A DNA stretch of 64,000 nucleotides from Citrus sinensis. Its lineage: Eukaryota; Streptophyta; Magnoliopsida; Sapindales; Rutaceae. Positions 1-11,442 of this stretch are shown piece after piece. The stretch's first letter is position 1, and each line of letters begins with the position of its first letter. Made by a program: the position numbers and the translations under genes. The stretch spans positions 30,831,501 to 30,895,500 of the forward strand of contig NC_068560.1 in assembly GCF_022201045.2 (NCBI RefSeq). The letters run 5' to 3'. The notes beneath the pieces are model-generated. The model had not been told where the DNA came from. It did no database searches and saw only the letters and a program-made list of their open reading frames with translations.

Positions 1-103
1 CACGACACATTCATTCTAACATGACACATGCATTCTATTCTTACTATAAACTATGCTCAACATTTTTATTTTTATTTTTTTTATTTTTTTCCTAAATCTG
101 CAG

Positions 104-194
104 CATAACGGGTTCATGTTATCCTGAAACTATATCCGGCGAGCTTCGTCTTCATGGGGATGCAAATATTCCGAGTGAAGAAGTATCCAATTAA
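104..194 (+). CDS. 3' terminal exon of an upstream phosphoglycerate mutase-like gene (cut by window edge)
   Basis: Only the last coding exon is inside the window. It follows an intron ending in CAG at 101-103 and reads through ITGSCYPETISGEL to VPSN-type codons ending EEVSN and a TAA at 192-194. It is nearly the same as the last exon of the complete gene at 16359-18864 (stop at 18864), and the intron upstream matches too. The reading frame of this exon is open, so the gene to the left may be functional or may be another broken copy; that cannot be judged here. Its 3' flank continues as a copy of the spacer between the mutase-like and ODR4-like genes, followed by an ODR4 relic, so it belongs to a duplicated block. 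Confidence 0.75.
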
Positions 195-532
195 TTGGCT
201 ACTAATATCGATTTGAAACCACAATGTTTTTAACTACGTACGACTCCACGAGCTACTAATATCCATCAATATGCGCGTGCGGCTTCCCACAAAAAGACAA
301 GACTACTCCTAATCAAGAATTCTACAATATTTTTAACTCTTCAAATGACTAAATGAGGGGTTTTTTGTTAGTGTTGCAAATAATAAAATATACCTACCTT
401 ACCGCACATTGTGTTCTTCCACCACAATTCAACAAAATTTCTAAGTCAAAAAACAATTAAATGTTCTGATTTTTTTTTATACTTAAAAAAAAATGAACCA
501 TTTGATTACTGAAAAAGATTTTGCTTAGTGAG

Positions 533-1740
533 CTAGTGTTTCTTAGCAATAAGCACAAATACTACCAGAATAGAAAGCAGCAGAAAAAAACAGCTGCCAT
601 GATGTTGAAATTAGCAGCCTTTACGAGTCTTTTCCTTTCTTCTTTCAATTCCCTTCCTCTCTTGCGAAGAGCTAGATCTGAAATTGAAAAGGACTACTAC
701 ATCCCAAAAAGTTTTGCTAATTATCGAGGGTGCTTTTATTTCAGTGTCCAAGTTTAATGAGGAGTCATTAAGAGCTTCCATGGACATTAACTCAACACAA
801 TGTTCTCTAAGAGCCTAACGTAGCATGAAAAACGCAAATCGAAAAAAGCACTTAAAGCAATGAATAAGAACAAGTCTTTATTATTTTAATTATTTTAAAA
901 TTTAAAAAAGATTTGGATAAGGATGGGAAACCTCAACCCCCAAACACCAACTCTTGTCCTTTCATCGTACCAGAAATTATTGAAGTTAGTTTTTGAAAGA
1001 AGAGAGAAATAGAGTTCATATTATTATTTTAGAAATACAAAGCTCAAGTGTTTCGGATGGTTGAAGGTAGTCATATAAATATGTATCTGCCAACCAAGGC
1101 ACAAAAACTCTTCATGGAAATGAAAGACGACATGTTTTATAATATTAACAATGTAGTTAATGATAAAGTTGATAATCTCAAAATAGTTGAAGGCTTCAAC
1201 CAACAAAAAGAATTACATGATTCAAAATTTGCAAGCACACCTTCTACAGATGTATCATTTAAGAATGGTAGAAGCAACTCAACTTCATGCAAACCATCTA
1301 TTGAGCAGGGCTCATCATTAACAACCTAAAATTACATACAATGTAAAGGAAACTCCTCATTGTAAGTCAGTATGGAAAGAATGCAGTGTAAGACAATTCT
1401 CATTGAAATTATTGGGAATTATTAACTAAATTGAATACAAATTGTAAAAATTTCTCGTAATATGGATGCATTTTATAAGCCTTAATTTGAATTCTTTACG
1501 AGATTGTAGAAAATGATTTCTAGTAGTTCCTAGAGTTATTCTTTCATAGTGAACATGAATTAGGCTCACCACAACAAATTAGAATGAATAGTAGAAAGTA
1601 AACTGCTTACAAAATTTCCACTACAATAGCTTTTGCACCTCTGAGCTCATTAGCATGAACTAAAATTCTTTGGTGGAGAATGTCACTAAATGTTTGGACA
1701 TTTGATGCACCCACAAGCCTTATCGGTAGTCTACTAGAAT
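533..1740 (-). pseudogene. ODR4-like pseudogene A (exons 9, 8, 5 and 4 only)
   Basis: This is a minus-strand copy of the 3' half of the ODR4-like gene at 19194-23085. The last-exon copy (533-814) starts in frame but loses frame before the membrane anchor: after the KEKTRKGC stretch a TAA appears, so the C-terminal hydrophobic tail is lost. The exon 8 copy (about 1040-1135) is cut and joined directly to sequence from the exon 5/6 intron, because about 0.95 kb corresponding to 19802-20747 is deleted, which removes exons 6 and 7. Copies of exon 5 (about 1245-1327) and exon 4 (about 1610-1735) follow. Exons 1-3 are absent. It cannot encode a working ODR4 protein. Confidence 0.85.
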
Positions 1741-1989
1741 GTGGGAAACATCAAATTACTATTAATTCAAAGATTAATGAACTCTCAAAACTCAATTGGT
1801 GCACCAAACATGACTATATTTATGTCAATTATGATGAAAGCTCTTAAGCGCCAATGCAAATACAGTAAAACCTCTTTATAGTTATAATGTTAGGACTAAA
1901 CTAATTTTATTACTATGCGAAAGTTACAACAAACTAGAGATATAGTTTAAAAAAAAATATTGTTTTGGACTTAGTTATCCCTAATACAA
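1741..1989. other. ODR4 intron 3 copy up to a rearrangement junction
   Basis: The sequence matches the intron at about 21349-21605 of the intact ODR4-like gene. It stops near 1985-1990, where it switches to mutase-like exon sequence. No gene is seen here. Confidence 0.6.
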
Positions 1990-2622
1990 TGGGAATGCAG
2001 TTTATGAAATGGTGACTTACCTTTTTAGTGTTTATTTTTGTTTTTATCTTTTTTATTTTTAAGTAACATGATTAAGGGCGCCATGAAACTAATAGCTCTC
2101 TTATCATACGTATAGTTGTTGGACTTGACAAGAGAAGAAGATTGCAATTGTCAGCCATGGCATATTCTTGCAGCAAACTCTGAATGCAATTCTAACGACT
2201 GTCAAACATCCTTCAGCCAAGAACTATGCCCACGGTCGGTCATCTATAACTGCATTTTCGATAAACTTTTTTTTGTTTGCTCCTATTGCAAATTCAATCA
2301 AAATGAATTATTTTTTTAACCTTCAAATGTTGTCTGTATAATATGTGCTTTAGGTTTACAAATTGTGAAATACGGTCGGTGGTCATAATTAACAGGAGGT
2401 GAGCATTAGACCCACACGACATATTCATTCTAATATGACGCATGCATTCTATTCTTACTATAAATTGTGCTCAATATTTTTTATTTTATTTTCTTTTTTT
2501 CCTAAATCTGCAGCATAGCCGGTTCATGTTATCCCGGAACTATATCGGGTGAGCTTCGTCTTCCTTGGGATGCTGCAAAAGAGAGTATTCATATCAAGTG
2601 AAGAAGTGTCCAATTAAAAATG
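1990..2622 (+). pseudogene. Phosphoglycerate mutase-like 3' fragment (pseudogene)
   Basis: This is a second copy of the 3' end of the mutase-like gene, matching 18262-18870. It begins inside an exon (the tail that reads FMKW in the intact gene), then has a copy of the histidine-containing exon (about 2115-2235), the 45-nt exon (about 2355-2398) and the terminal exon (about 2514-2600). One extra T early in the histidine exon (GTTGTTGG where the intact gene has GTTGTGG) shifts the frame. The terminal exon copy ends early at a TGA after ESIHIK. It is dead as a gene and serves as a marker of the duplications in this region. Confidence 0.85.
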
Positions 2623-2689
2623 TAAAATACTCCAACTACTATGAAACCCGAGCAAGTGTAAAAAAAAATTGAAGAAGAAATATATCCTC

Positions 2690-2945
2690 TAACTTAGGCT
2701 ATAGTCGTGTATTTTTGTAAGTTACATGACTTTTGTCATATATGTATAAATTTACACCACTGCAGTCATGCAAGTGTGAAAAATATAGTAGCTGTTATAA
2801 CGCATAACATTCTATTAGTGTAAAGAATATATTATTTTTACTAAATATATCATTTGACTGTTTACTGGACTATAGTTGTGTATTTTAGCAAGTTACACAA
2901 CTGTTATCATGTAAACGAGCAATTACACGACTGTAATCGTGTACA
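2690..2945. repeat. Palindromic short repeats, left cluster
   Basis: Diverged copies of a motif centred on the 10-bp palindrome GACTATAGTC, usually followed by RTGTAT, occur at about 2697, 2759, 2868, 2897 and 2926. A matching cluster lies on the other side of the transposase relic. Confidence 0.55.
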
Positions 2946-3189
2946 TGGGCAGACAGTTCCACACTTTGTTTTATGCCTTGTTTGATTTTGCTTTTGTATT
3001 TATTGTATCATTACACAAAATGACTTCAATACATGTGCCTATTATGTTTTGTGGTAAATGAATTAAGTAAAACAGCTATTTTAGATTTAATGGTATAAAG
3101 GCAATAAGGATCATGGTGCCCCATTCTATAACATATGCACAATTGATAGAAATAATATTTAGGTTTATTTTCATGGATTTTTTTTTGAA

Positions 3190-5400
3190 TTTGACATTAA
3201 AATGAAGTTGAAGCTTAAAACATTCGATCTAATGTCGTTCGTTCCAATTTTGACTGATGATGATGTAAATTATTTTCTAAAGGAGACGATTAGTAGAGTT
3301 GAGTTGAACAATTCTCTTTGTATTACCTACAAACGAAAATAGATTTTAAAGACACTTATTCCTGATGTTGACATTAACTTTAAGCCAGATAGTTGTCCAC
3401 AAGAACCCGTTGAGTTATATGTTGGAGGTGAATGTTTAAGTCGAAATAATTTTGTTGCTAAAGATTAACCAGAATTCAAATTTGTTCTTAAAACACAACC
3501 TAATGATAGAAGGGTGCCAAATTTAGAAAATGTGAATGTTATTGTTCTTGATGATTTTGATGGGATAATAGTTAGTAATCAACAGTCGAGAATGTAGCAC
3601 CTTGCAATATGAGTTTCCATTCCTCTAATAGTATATATATGCTTGTAGTCAATTTGTTTGCATGCAGCAATTCATTAAATAACGATAACTCGCATTCGAA
3701 TAGTAATAACTTGCCATCCATGAGAGTTGTTGGTAATAATGATATGTTAATGGTGAAAAAGTTGTTCGATTCGTAAGAGGAGTTACAAGAAGTTCTTTCT
3801 ATGGAAGCTTTAAGGAGAAATTTTAAGTTTAAAACCTTTAAGGCATGGAAGAACATACTTCTTGTTAGATGTAGTGACAGTAATTGTAAGTGGTAACTTC
3901 GTGCTACCAAGCTTGAAAGTTTGAATATGTTTGAAATTAGAAGGTATTATAGCATTCATACTTCTGCACTTGATGTTCGTAAGAGAGATCATCGTCATAC
4001 TTTATTCATACTTCATCTTCATAGAGGCCTAGTGAGATTAGAGAAGAATTTCAGAAACAGTTTGAGTATAAAATAATTCATTACAAAGTATGGGAAGCAA
4101 AAGAATATGCAATAGAGAAAGTTAGAGGCACGCTTGAGGATTCATTCAAATTACTATCTTCCTATATGGTAATGTTGAAGAAGAAAATTTTAGATACATG
4201 TATATTTCTTAAAGTTGACAATGTAAATAACTTTGAATATTTCTTTATAGCAGTTGGAAGCTATGTACATGGATTCATTTCATCAATAAGGTCAGTCATT
4301 GCAATTGATAGTATATTCTTAAAGGGAAAATTAAAAAAAAAACTTTATTCTTTGTGACAGCACTTGATGATAACAATCAATTTTATCATGTTGCATGTAG
4401 TATCAGTGACAGTGTGAACGATGCTTCATAGGGGTGGTTTATAAAAACTTTAAAGGAAGCAATATGTGAAATTCTTAATTTGGTTTTCATTTTTGACCGG
4501 CACCCAAGTATGAAGAAAAATGTTAACATTGCATTCCTATAATCTGTATATGATATTTGTACGCACCATTTGAAGTGAAATTTATGTGCTAAATTTAAAG
4601 AAATTGGGCTAAATACAATTGTTAAACTAGTTGTAAAGGCCTATCGATCACAACAATTTAACTATTTTACGAATAAGATACAAAAGGTCAATGAAAGATT
4701 GCAAAATATTTTTATGATGTAAGATATGAGAAATGAGCTTGTTCTCATTTTGATGGGTTGCATTATAGTTCTATGACAACCAACGTAACATAATCCATGA
4801 ACTCTATCCTTAAAAATTCCCGAGAATTGCCCATTCATAAGTTATTGGATTTGATCATTGATAAACTACAAGAGTGATTTTGTGATAGGCGAAAAGAGAC
4901 AATTAATTGTCACACTCGACTGACAAAATGGACTGAAAAAGAAGTTGTTCAGAAAATTAGAGGATTCCTGTACATATAAAGTGGTGGCACTAAATATGTA
5001 TGAATTTATTATTAAAGATGTTGACCTTGATAGTCATGTCAATATTCTTGACAAGATATATAATTGCCGGGAATTTCAACTCGATCAACTACCTTATGAA
5101 CATGTATTAGCTGTATGTATGTGCCAACAAATATTGCTTGCATATGATGTGTGCTCATATTACTATTCCAGTGAAGCTTGAGTTGCAATATAAGCAGAAA
5201 TAATCTATCTTGTTGGTGCGCAAGAAGAATGGTAGGTTTCATAGGAAGTGCACAATAATAAGATTTTACCCCTTATAGAAAAGCAGAAAATAGTCGTCCA
5301 CAAGAAATTAAAATAGCATTATAAGGTGAGGAGAAGTTATGTTGTAAGTGTGGTAGGTGCGATTATATAAGACATTAATTCCACTGTCTGACAATAAACT
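3190..5400 (+). pseudogene. MULE transposase pseudogene (MuDR type)
   Basis: Pieces of a MuDR-family transposase can be read on the plus strand through many stops and frameshifts. The N-terminal part (about 3190-3480) has the style of the MuDR amino-terminal domain. The middle part (about 4355-4620) reads DDNNQFYHVACSI, then FIFDRHPSMKK and CTHHLK, as in the MULE transposase core. The end (about 4945-5180) has the SWIM zinc-finger pattern: CREFQLDQLPYEHVLAVC at about 5063-5118, then the usual tail leading to a weak zinc-knuckle region near 5340. The family is known to cut and paste DNA with 9-11 bp target duplications. This copy has in-frame stops throughout and cannot make a protein. Confidence 0.8.
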
Positions 5401-5633
5401 TGTAATTGGACTGAATAAAACAAAAGCATGCATGTGCAGTAGCAACTTTTGTTCACTTAAAACTTATTTATAATTCTAACATGTGTTGGGCCTATGTTTT
5501 TTGATGTAGAAAAGCTTTCGTTATTTGATGTATTGAAGTTTGATGTGTTACATTGATTGTGTTGTTTATCAAGTACGTTGATTGTGTTATCATTTTCATG
5601 AGTGCTTTAGGTAGCTTTTATTCCTTATCCACG

Positions 5634-5884
5634 TACTCGACTAACGTCGTATATTTATGAAGTTACTTTATTGTTGTCGTGTATCGATGAAGTTTACTCG
5701 ACTATAGCCATTTATTAAAAGATGAATCATTGATATGTAACTGATGGGTAATGATTTATAAATGTCAAATGATTAAGAATAATTGGTGTATCTATGAAGA
5801 TACTCGACTATAGTCACATGTATCTAGAAAGAGACTCGACTGTAGTCATGTATCTATGAAGGTACTGGACTGTAATCGTGAACT
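5634..5884. repeat. Palindromic short repeats, right cluster
   Basis: Repeats of the form ACTCGACTATAGTCATGTAT plus a short tail occur at about 5635, 5665, 5695, 5802, 5833 and 5864. The last three are spaced 31 bp apart. They are the same family as the cluster at 2690-2945. Confidence 0.65.
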
Positions 5885-6105
5885 TAGGTTGAACATTCGT
5901 TCAATGTTTATGATTGTCCTGTTATATTACATATATGATGCAAAACTACCTTCTATTCTTTCAATAATAAACTTAACAAAAAATAAAGCTTATATATAAT
6001 GCAAAACTATATTTAATTACATCAAATGTCAATTGCATCAAATGTCAATTGCATCTCTATTGTAACTGTTACATATGACAATAATTTATCCAAAAAATGG
6101 AAAAA

Positions 6106-7390
6106 TCATTGTAATAAAGTTCTTAAGGGTATGACACTAGGTCGTTGGTTTCCACAACCTATGTCCAAATAATTTGACATACAATGCTTTTCGATAACAT
6201 CACCGTGTTGGCAATATGTGTTGACATCAAGGCCATGGGCTAGAATCTCCAAGTACCGTAACAAAAATGCTCTACAGTCACCACTAAGAAAATTCATATA
6301 TATCAATAATAAAATCACCATTTTAATTAAAAAAATAAATAATGTGCTCAATTGTATACCTTGATTTTTGTTGCGGGATATTTCGTACTCGCAAGATGGG
6401 CCAATGGACTTTTGATATGACATCAGCACAATTTGGATGTGTTTTGTGATATGATATATTTTGAAATAGTAGAGGTATCGTGTCTACAACATGTAGCAAT
6501 TGTTTGACCAAACTTTAATCTTTTGTCGTCTATTATAGAGTCATAAACATTAATCTTACCCGTAGATATATCGACCACCCCAAAATCCAATGCTTATTCA
6601 TAAGTATCGACAAATATACCTGTATGGTTTGGGCAATATTTTAGGAACTAAATGCCACATAATATAAAAAAGAATGTCAAACTCACTGTCGAAACACTTT
6701 TATAAACAGTGGTGCAGTTTAATTTCGCACCATTAGTGTAATCAATGCAATAGCTCCCCTTTTCTGACATCTTATCCGGGTTTTCCATGTACAATATATC
6801 ATCTCTTATTATTTTTAGAGGTTAAGGAAAATGTATGCAAAATTAATCATACTAGAAAATTGTTGTCCATAATGGCATAAAATTATATGTTTGGAGTCGT
6901 AGCCCAGGACATATCTTTTCTTAAGTAGTATCATGCAATGTCGATATGCTGAATATAAAATGTGAATTTTTATTTAGAAAATAGCAAATATTTATCAAAA
7001 AAATGATAAAAAAAAGTTGTGCTAAATAACTTATAAAATTAGATAACCACGTGTCTGGTGTATATAATTTATGAAAAAATTCTCTACCAATATCCATAAT
7101 AGTCAAATTGATAACTTTCATGTATAGATAAATGACAATAACTAAATGTGTTAAATAAATATACATTATAATAATAAAAAATAAAAAGTTAATATCATAA
7201 TATGAGATAACTTACGACTCTTGTTTTATCATTGGCGAAATCCATCCATCGCTGCAGCTCCAGTAATTCCTCTCGGGGTATAAGGGGATGCACTTGAAAG
7301 TCTATTGTCTTTTGAGGGTGCACCTCAACATCTGTTGTTTCTCGCGACTTCTTTAAGGGAATGGAGTACAATGTCCGTAAGTAAGTCAAA
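6106..7390 (-). pseudogene. ULP1-like cysteine protease pseudogene (C48 type) inside the MULE
   Basis: Minus-strand pieces of a ULP1/SENP-type protease are visible in broken frames. The upstream part (7195-7389) reads LIPREELLELQRWM, typical of plant ULP1-like proteins of transposon origin. The catalytic region follows with all three expected sites in order: NKHW around the histidine (near 6590), INVYDS around the aspartate (near 6540), and GDC around the cysteine (near 6275), then FLLRYLEILAHGLD. ULP1 enzymes cut SUMO from proteins. The site residues survive, but frameshifts separate them, so the copy is dead. Its position opposite the transposase relic fits a passenger gene of a Kaonashi-like MULE. 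Confidence 0.75.
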
Positions 7391-8700
7391 GTTTTTGTTT
7401 CTCTTCTCTTCCGTAAATTATATACTAATCTACAATCTTTTCTTTGCGTTTAGATGACAATTAGATCCCTTCTGTACCATGACAATTATCTAGCATTTTT
7501 AATAGGAGTGTATCATTTTTTGTACTACAAAGGTTGACGAATGTGTCCAATGGTTGTTATATTGGTGAGCCAAATGTGACGTCCATAGGATCATTTACAG
7601 GCCACAGACATAACAACTAAATTGTTTGAGAATTTAACAAACACACATACTCAATGAACAAATATTGACAGTTTTATATATCAAACCACATTACCATAAG
7701 TAAATTGTCTGCCTAATAAATTTATTACATTAAATAGAAAGATTACGGTAAAGATGAATGAGCTCCCTTGAAATCACTCCATTTCAACAAACATGCAAGT
7801 CAAAATTTAGAACTATCAAATTTCATATGCGCAGCTAGTGAGCTAGCACACCAAAATATACGTTCTAGCTAGTCTAAGGGAATACAACAGAAAAATTTAC
7901 AATTTGATTTTTGTAAGTTTGTGGTCGTAAAAAAGAGATAAAGTTCGCTGAGTTATTAACTAGACCCATTCATCCAATTAGTCATGTACACAAATGTTAT
8001 GGCATGTAAATGCAAAGCTCTATTTAAGATTGCTTGAAATAAAAATCAAGAAAAATAATGTCAAATGGCAGATGGAAAATTCTTAAATTCTTTTTCTTAG
8101 AACGAATATTAGCAGATATGGTTTCGTAAATTTCAAAGCCTAATACTATTAGTAAAACAAGCTAAATTGCCAAGACACCCAATAGTCCTTGTAATTAAAG
8201 AGATTAAAGAACAATTATTGTTACTTAATCACATTGCAAATTAAACATGTATTCTTAATATCAAAACAAAATGCAAAAGGAAAACAGCTGACCAAAGGTC
8301 CCATATGATTAATAGAAAACTACTGACTGCATACCCAATCAAAGGACCAGCAGTGGAGCAAAATCCACAAAGACTCTAAAGTAAAACCATGAAGTCGTAG
8401 TAGGATAATCGTTGTCAGAGTTGGCCTTACCTAATAGCCCATTAGAACGACACTTTATTCTTTGTTTTCTGTTTCGACTAGTAATCTTCAAGTAGGTTGG
8501 AATCAGGGGAAATTTTGGTATGGTGTACGGTGGTCGTGAGTGATAAATTGTGCGTTGTGTATTCAAGTTGTGAATAATTTTAAAGAATTAGGTTTTGAGT
8601 TACGGTAATTCGGTAATTGCATATAAAAAAAGCATATATGAGGAATTTTGAAGTATAAAAGTGTATTTAGATAAATATCCTACTTTTAGGGTATGTCACA
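7391..8700. other. Right part of the MULE with no readable gene
   Basis: AT-rich sequence without a convincing coding region. Short open frames here (for example minus strand 8339-8566) have no recognisable domain. Homology to the ODR4 intron resumes at about 8705. Confidence 0.4.
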
Positions 8701-8704
8701 AATA

Positions 8705-9170
8705 AATACCTAACATATATACCTACACAAGTAAGCTCGCTCATCCACCCTACTGTACACATACTAATCACTAACTTTTATTGAGATAGCACAATAGTAC
8801 TGCAGGATTAGGTACCTCCTAGGATTATAACCAATGTGTATAGGCAGCCTTCATCTGAAACAATCTCCAAAATAGGCGCAGCTTTGGCAACTACATTTAC
8901 TGTCCACAAAGTAGCATTAAAATGTTAAATCACTAGAAAATATAGCATAATGATACCCAAAAAAAAAACATATATTACCAAGCATTTTTTTTAAATAACA
9001 AAGACTTTCGCTAAAATTTACGGTATTAGCCTCCTTAAGTTTATGCTATATATGTTGTTGCCTCTTAATTTTGTTATTTCTCAATTATGACCCCACTAGG
9101 CACTGGCATTGCATCATTTGCATTAGCTCAAAATTCTCTAGAAAAAGTAATGTACCCGGCAAAGCTCCTT
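8705..9170 (-). pseudogene. ODR4-like pseudogene fragment B (exon 3 region)
   Basis: This matches 22175-22630 of the intact ODR4-like gene: intron, exon 3 and the intron toward exon 2. The exon 3 copy (8816-8903) is one base shorter than the intact exon, which shifts the frame, and the splice acceptor has changed from CAG to TGG. Homology breaks at the edge of exon 2 (about 9170), where mutase-like intron sequence begins. Confidence 0.8.
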
Positions 9171-9363
9171 TTTGAAACTGTAAATGCTCCTCTTGATTGT
9201 TGAGGATATTGCATATTTAGTATATTTCCCTCCAGTCTTATTTTCTTGTTGAATAAAATGCATACGGACATCTAATGCACACATTGGTAAGCAGCTATTG
9301 CAGATTTTATATCAAATCTATTCCTTACAATTTCCTTGCCTTTTCTCATTTCAATTGTTCCAG

Positions 9364-10436
9364 GTTGTGGACGCGGAAAGAGAAGGAGATTGCAGTTGCT
9401 ACTCATAGTGGATTCTTATATCATACCCTGAAGTGCTTTTGGAAATGATTGCCATCCATCTATAAAGAGTGAAATACGCACACAGTAAGTGTTACCCTCA
9501 TTTGTTCATCTGCAATTGTCTGTAAACAGCTTGAAACGTGGGTTACCATATATATATATATATATTTTGAAGGAATTTTGTTAAACCTTTTTGTAAGTGT
9601 TGAACTACGTGCTTGATGTGCTATTTTAAGCTATTTGGTTGGTGCCTCACTCTCCTCGATTCTGCTGATTCCTCATTCACTTTTTAAGCCATCTCCTAAT
9701 AACTTCTTACTGCAAGACATGTTTTGAAATTGCTGGTTCATTTCGTAAGACTGGTAGCTGAATAAGACTTTCTTTGCTTTTAATTATGTGCCTGTTTTCT
9801 GTTGAGCTCTAAGTTTTTCATTTATAATTTTGTAAAATTCTGGATGGCAAATAATGGTAGCTTTGAATTAACCAGATGGCCAGTTTCTGTTTTTAAGTAT
9901 TCTTCTGAGGTACGGTTTTTATCTTAAATTAGTCATCTGGGGTAGTAAAATTAGATGGCTCTGTTCCAGGCGTGGGTTCTAGTCACCCCAGGAGATTGAA
10001 TAACCTCTTCAATGTTATTCCTTGTAGCAATTACCAGCTGAAAAATTGATAGTAGGGGAAACTTAAATTTGAGGCAAAGATTAAACATATCTCACTGGTT
10101 TTATACATAAATATATGTTGATTTGGCTCAACTACTTGCTAGTATGCTTTCTGCTATCTGTCTGCAGCTTTGCTAATTGCGAACTTCCCTCAATGGTTAT
10201 TGTTGATAGAAGGTGAGCAGGTTAAGTATATAATTTCTTGAGAACTTGCTGTCCAGCCTATGCACAACTCATGTTTTCCAACTGTTGTTGCAAAATAATA
10301 AACTTATCTTTTTTGTTGCAGCATGATTGGCTCAGATGCGCCAACAACAAACCACCCAGGAAAGATTCCTAGCGGTGTTGATCTTCCTAGTGATGTTGCT
10401 GCTGAGAAGCATCCGAAGCAAGGAGCATCTCAGTAA
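9364..10436 (+). pseudogene. 5'-truncated phosphoglycerate mutase-like pseudogene
   Basis: Three 3' exons remain. Exon 9364-9484 encodes the second-histidine region (KEKEIAVATHSGFLYHTL) but has one extra base after that, which breaks the frame before GNDC. Exon 10168-10212 reads FANCELPSMVIVDR. Exon 10322-10436 reads SMIGSDAPTTNHPGKIPSG through to KHPKQGASQ and a TAA. The longer C-terminus (SDAPTTNHPGKIPSGVDLP) differs from the genes at 11443 and 16359, so this copy comes from a different subgroup of the family. The exons with the first catalytic RHG motif are missing, cut off at the junction with ODR4 fragment B near 9170. Confidence 0.82.
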
Positions 10437-11442
10437 TCATAGCCTGGGCATGGGGTGATACATTGATCGAACTGGATTATGAATATGATGATATCAAGAA
10501 CTTCAAGTGAATCACTGAAATAGCAATATTATCAAACTAAAAAGATTTTATGAGCTTGCAAGCTCAGTTACCCATTGTCAAGATTCTTTCTTGGTATAGG
10601 CGATGCGTTAAGTTTTTAAGACTAGGCGCCTATTCTTAATAGGATGTATGAAAATGAATTATATGTTAACTCAAAGAGACAAGAACCTTAGATCATTCTT
10701 CTGATTATTTTGCTCGTGAAGAATAATTCCATCAAGATTTGCATCATCTTGACGTTTCCTTTTTATATGCACTTATTTATTTATTTCCATCTTTCCCTAT
10801 TACCTCGATTTTAATCGGTCATTTCGTACATTCTTATATATATTGTGAGTACCATTGGGAACAGTTGCTGCTAAGTCTTGAGTACCATTAGGCATGGGGT
10901 AGAAATAAACATGAATAAATCAATTGATCTACGTAATTGCCAAGAATAATCATTTCAAGTTTCAAGTTCAAAGTCCAAGGAAATATCTTTCTTTTGAATC
11001 TGTTCAAACTTCAAACCAACCAAAGATGGTGAGAGTCACAAAGGAAGAAAAAAAGCAATGGAGACCCCGATTTAAATATATGTTAATTGAGACTATGGGG
11101 AATAGAGGTTTGTCTGTTGCATGAATTAAGATGCAGAAAATATTAAACACGCTTTCAGAAAATTCTCAATATAGGTCTCAGGAATTTGGTCCAGCGATTA
11201 CGTTGAAGGCACAAAATAACGAATCAAAGCTGATAAAAGTAAAAATCAAAGTAAACCCACCCATCTCACACTTCATTTATTATATATATGTTGCTCACAG
11301 CATTTATTGTCCTCCCATACTCAATTGTGTCGTAAAACATTTTCCCAATTCCATTTCAATACTACTAGTACGAATCTTTAACTTGTTTCTAGCCAACGCT
11401 CTTTTCATTTCTCATCAATTTTTGACACACGACTTTGCAGAA
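10437..11442. other. Intergenic stretch
   Basis: This is the 3' flank of the mutase-like pseudogene and the upstream region of the next mutase-like gene. An open frame runs into the gene from 11131, but the codons before 11443 look non-coding. No other gene is seen. Confidence 0.4.

Larger units (their letters stand above)
2625..8700. mobile_element. Decayed Mutator-like element carrying a ULP1-type protease relic
   Basis: About 6.1 kb of sequence with no counterpart in the intact mutase/ODR4 locus lies between two duplicated fragments. It contains a plus-strand MULE transposase relic (about 3190-5400) and a minus-strand ULP1 cysteine-protease relic (about 6110-7390), arranged convergently. 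Clusters of a short palindromic repeat lie on both sides of the transposase relic. MULEs with ULP1-like genes (the Kaonashi group) are known in plants. I could not find terminal inverted repeats or a target duplication; the limits come from where homology to the host locus stops and resumes. Confidence 0.7.

Noticed and set aside
521-757. Plus-strand open frame of 78 codons
   Set aside because: It is the reverse side of the ODR4 pseudogene last exon; the minus-strand reading explains it.
2625-8700. Intact MULE with clear terminal inverted repeats
   Set aside because: I compared both ends by eye and found no matching inverted repeat or 9-bp duplication, so only a decayed element is claimed.
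10924-11124. Plus-strand open frame of 66 codons before the mutase-like gene
   Set aside because: It has no domain and no paralogue counterpart, and it sits in an AT-rich spacer.
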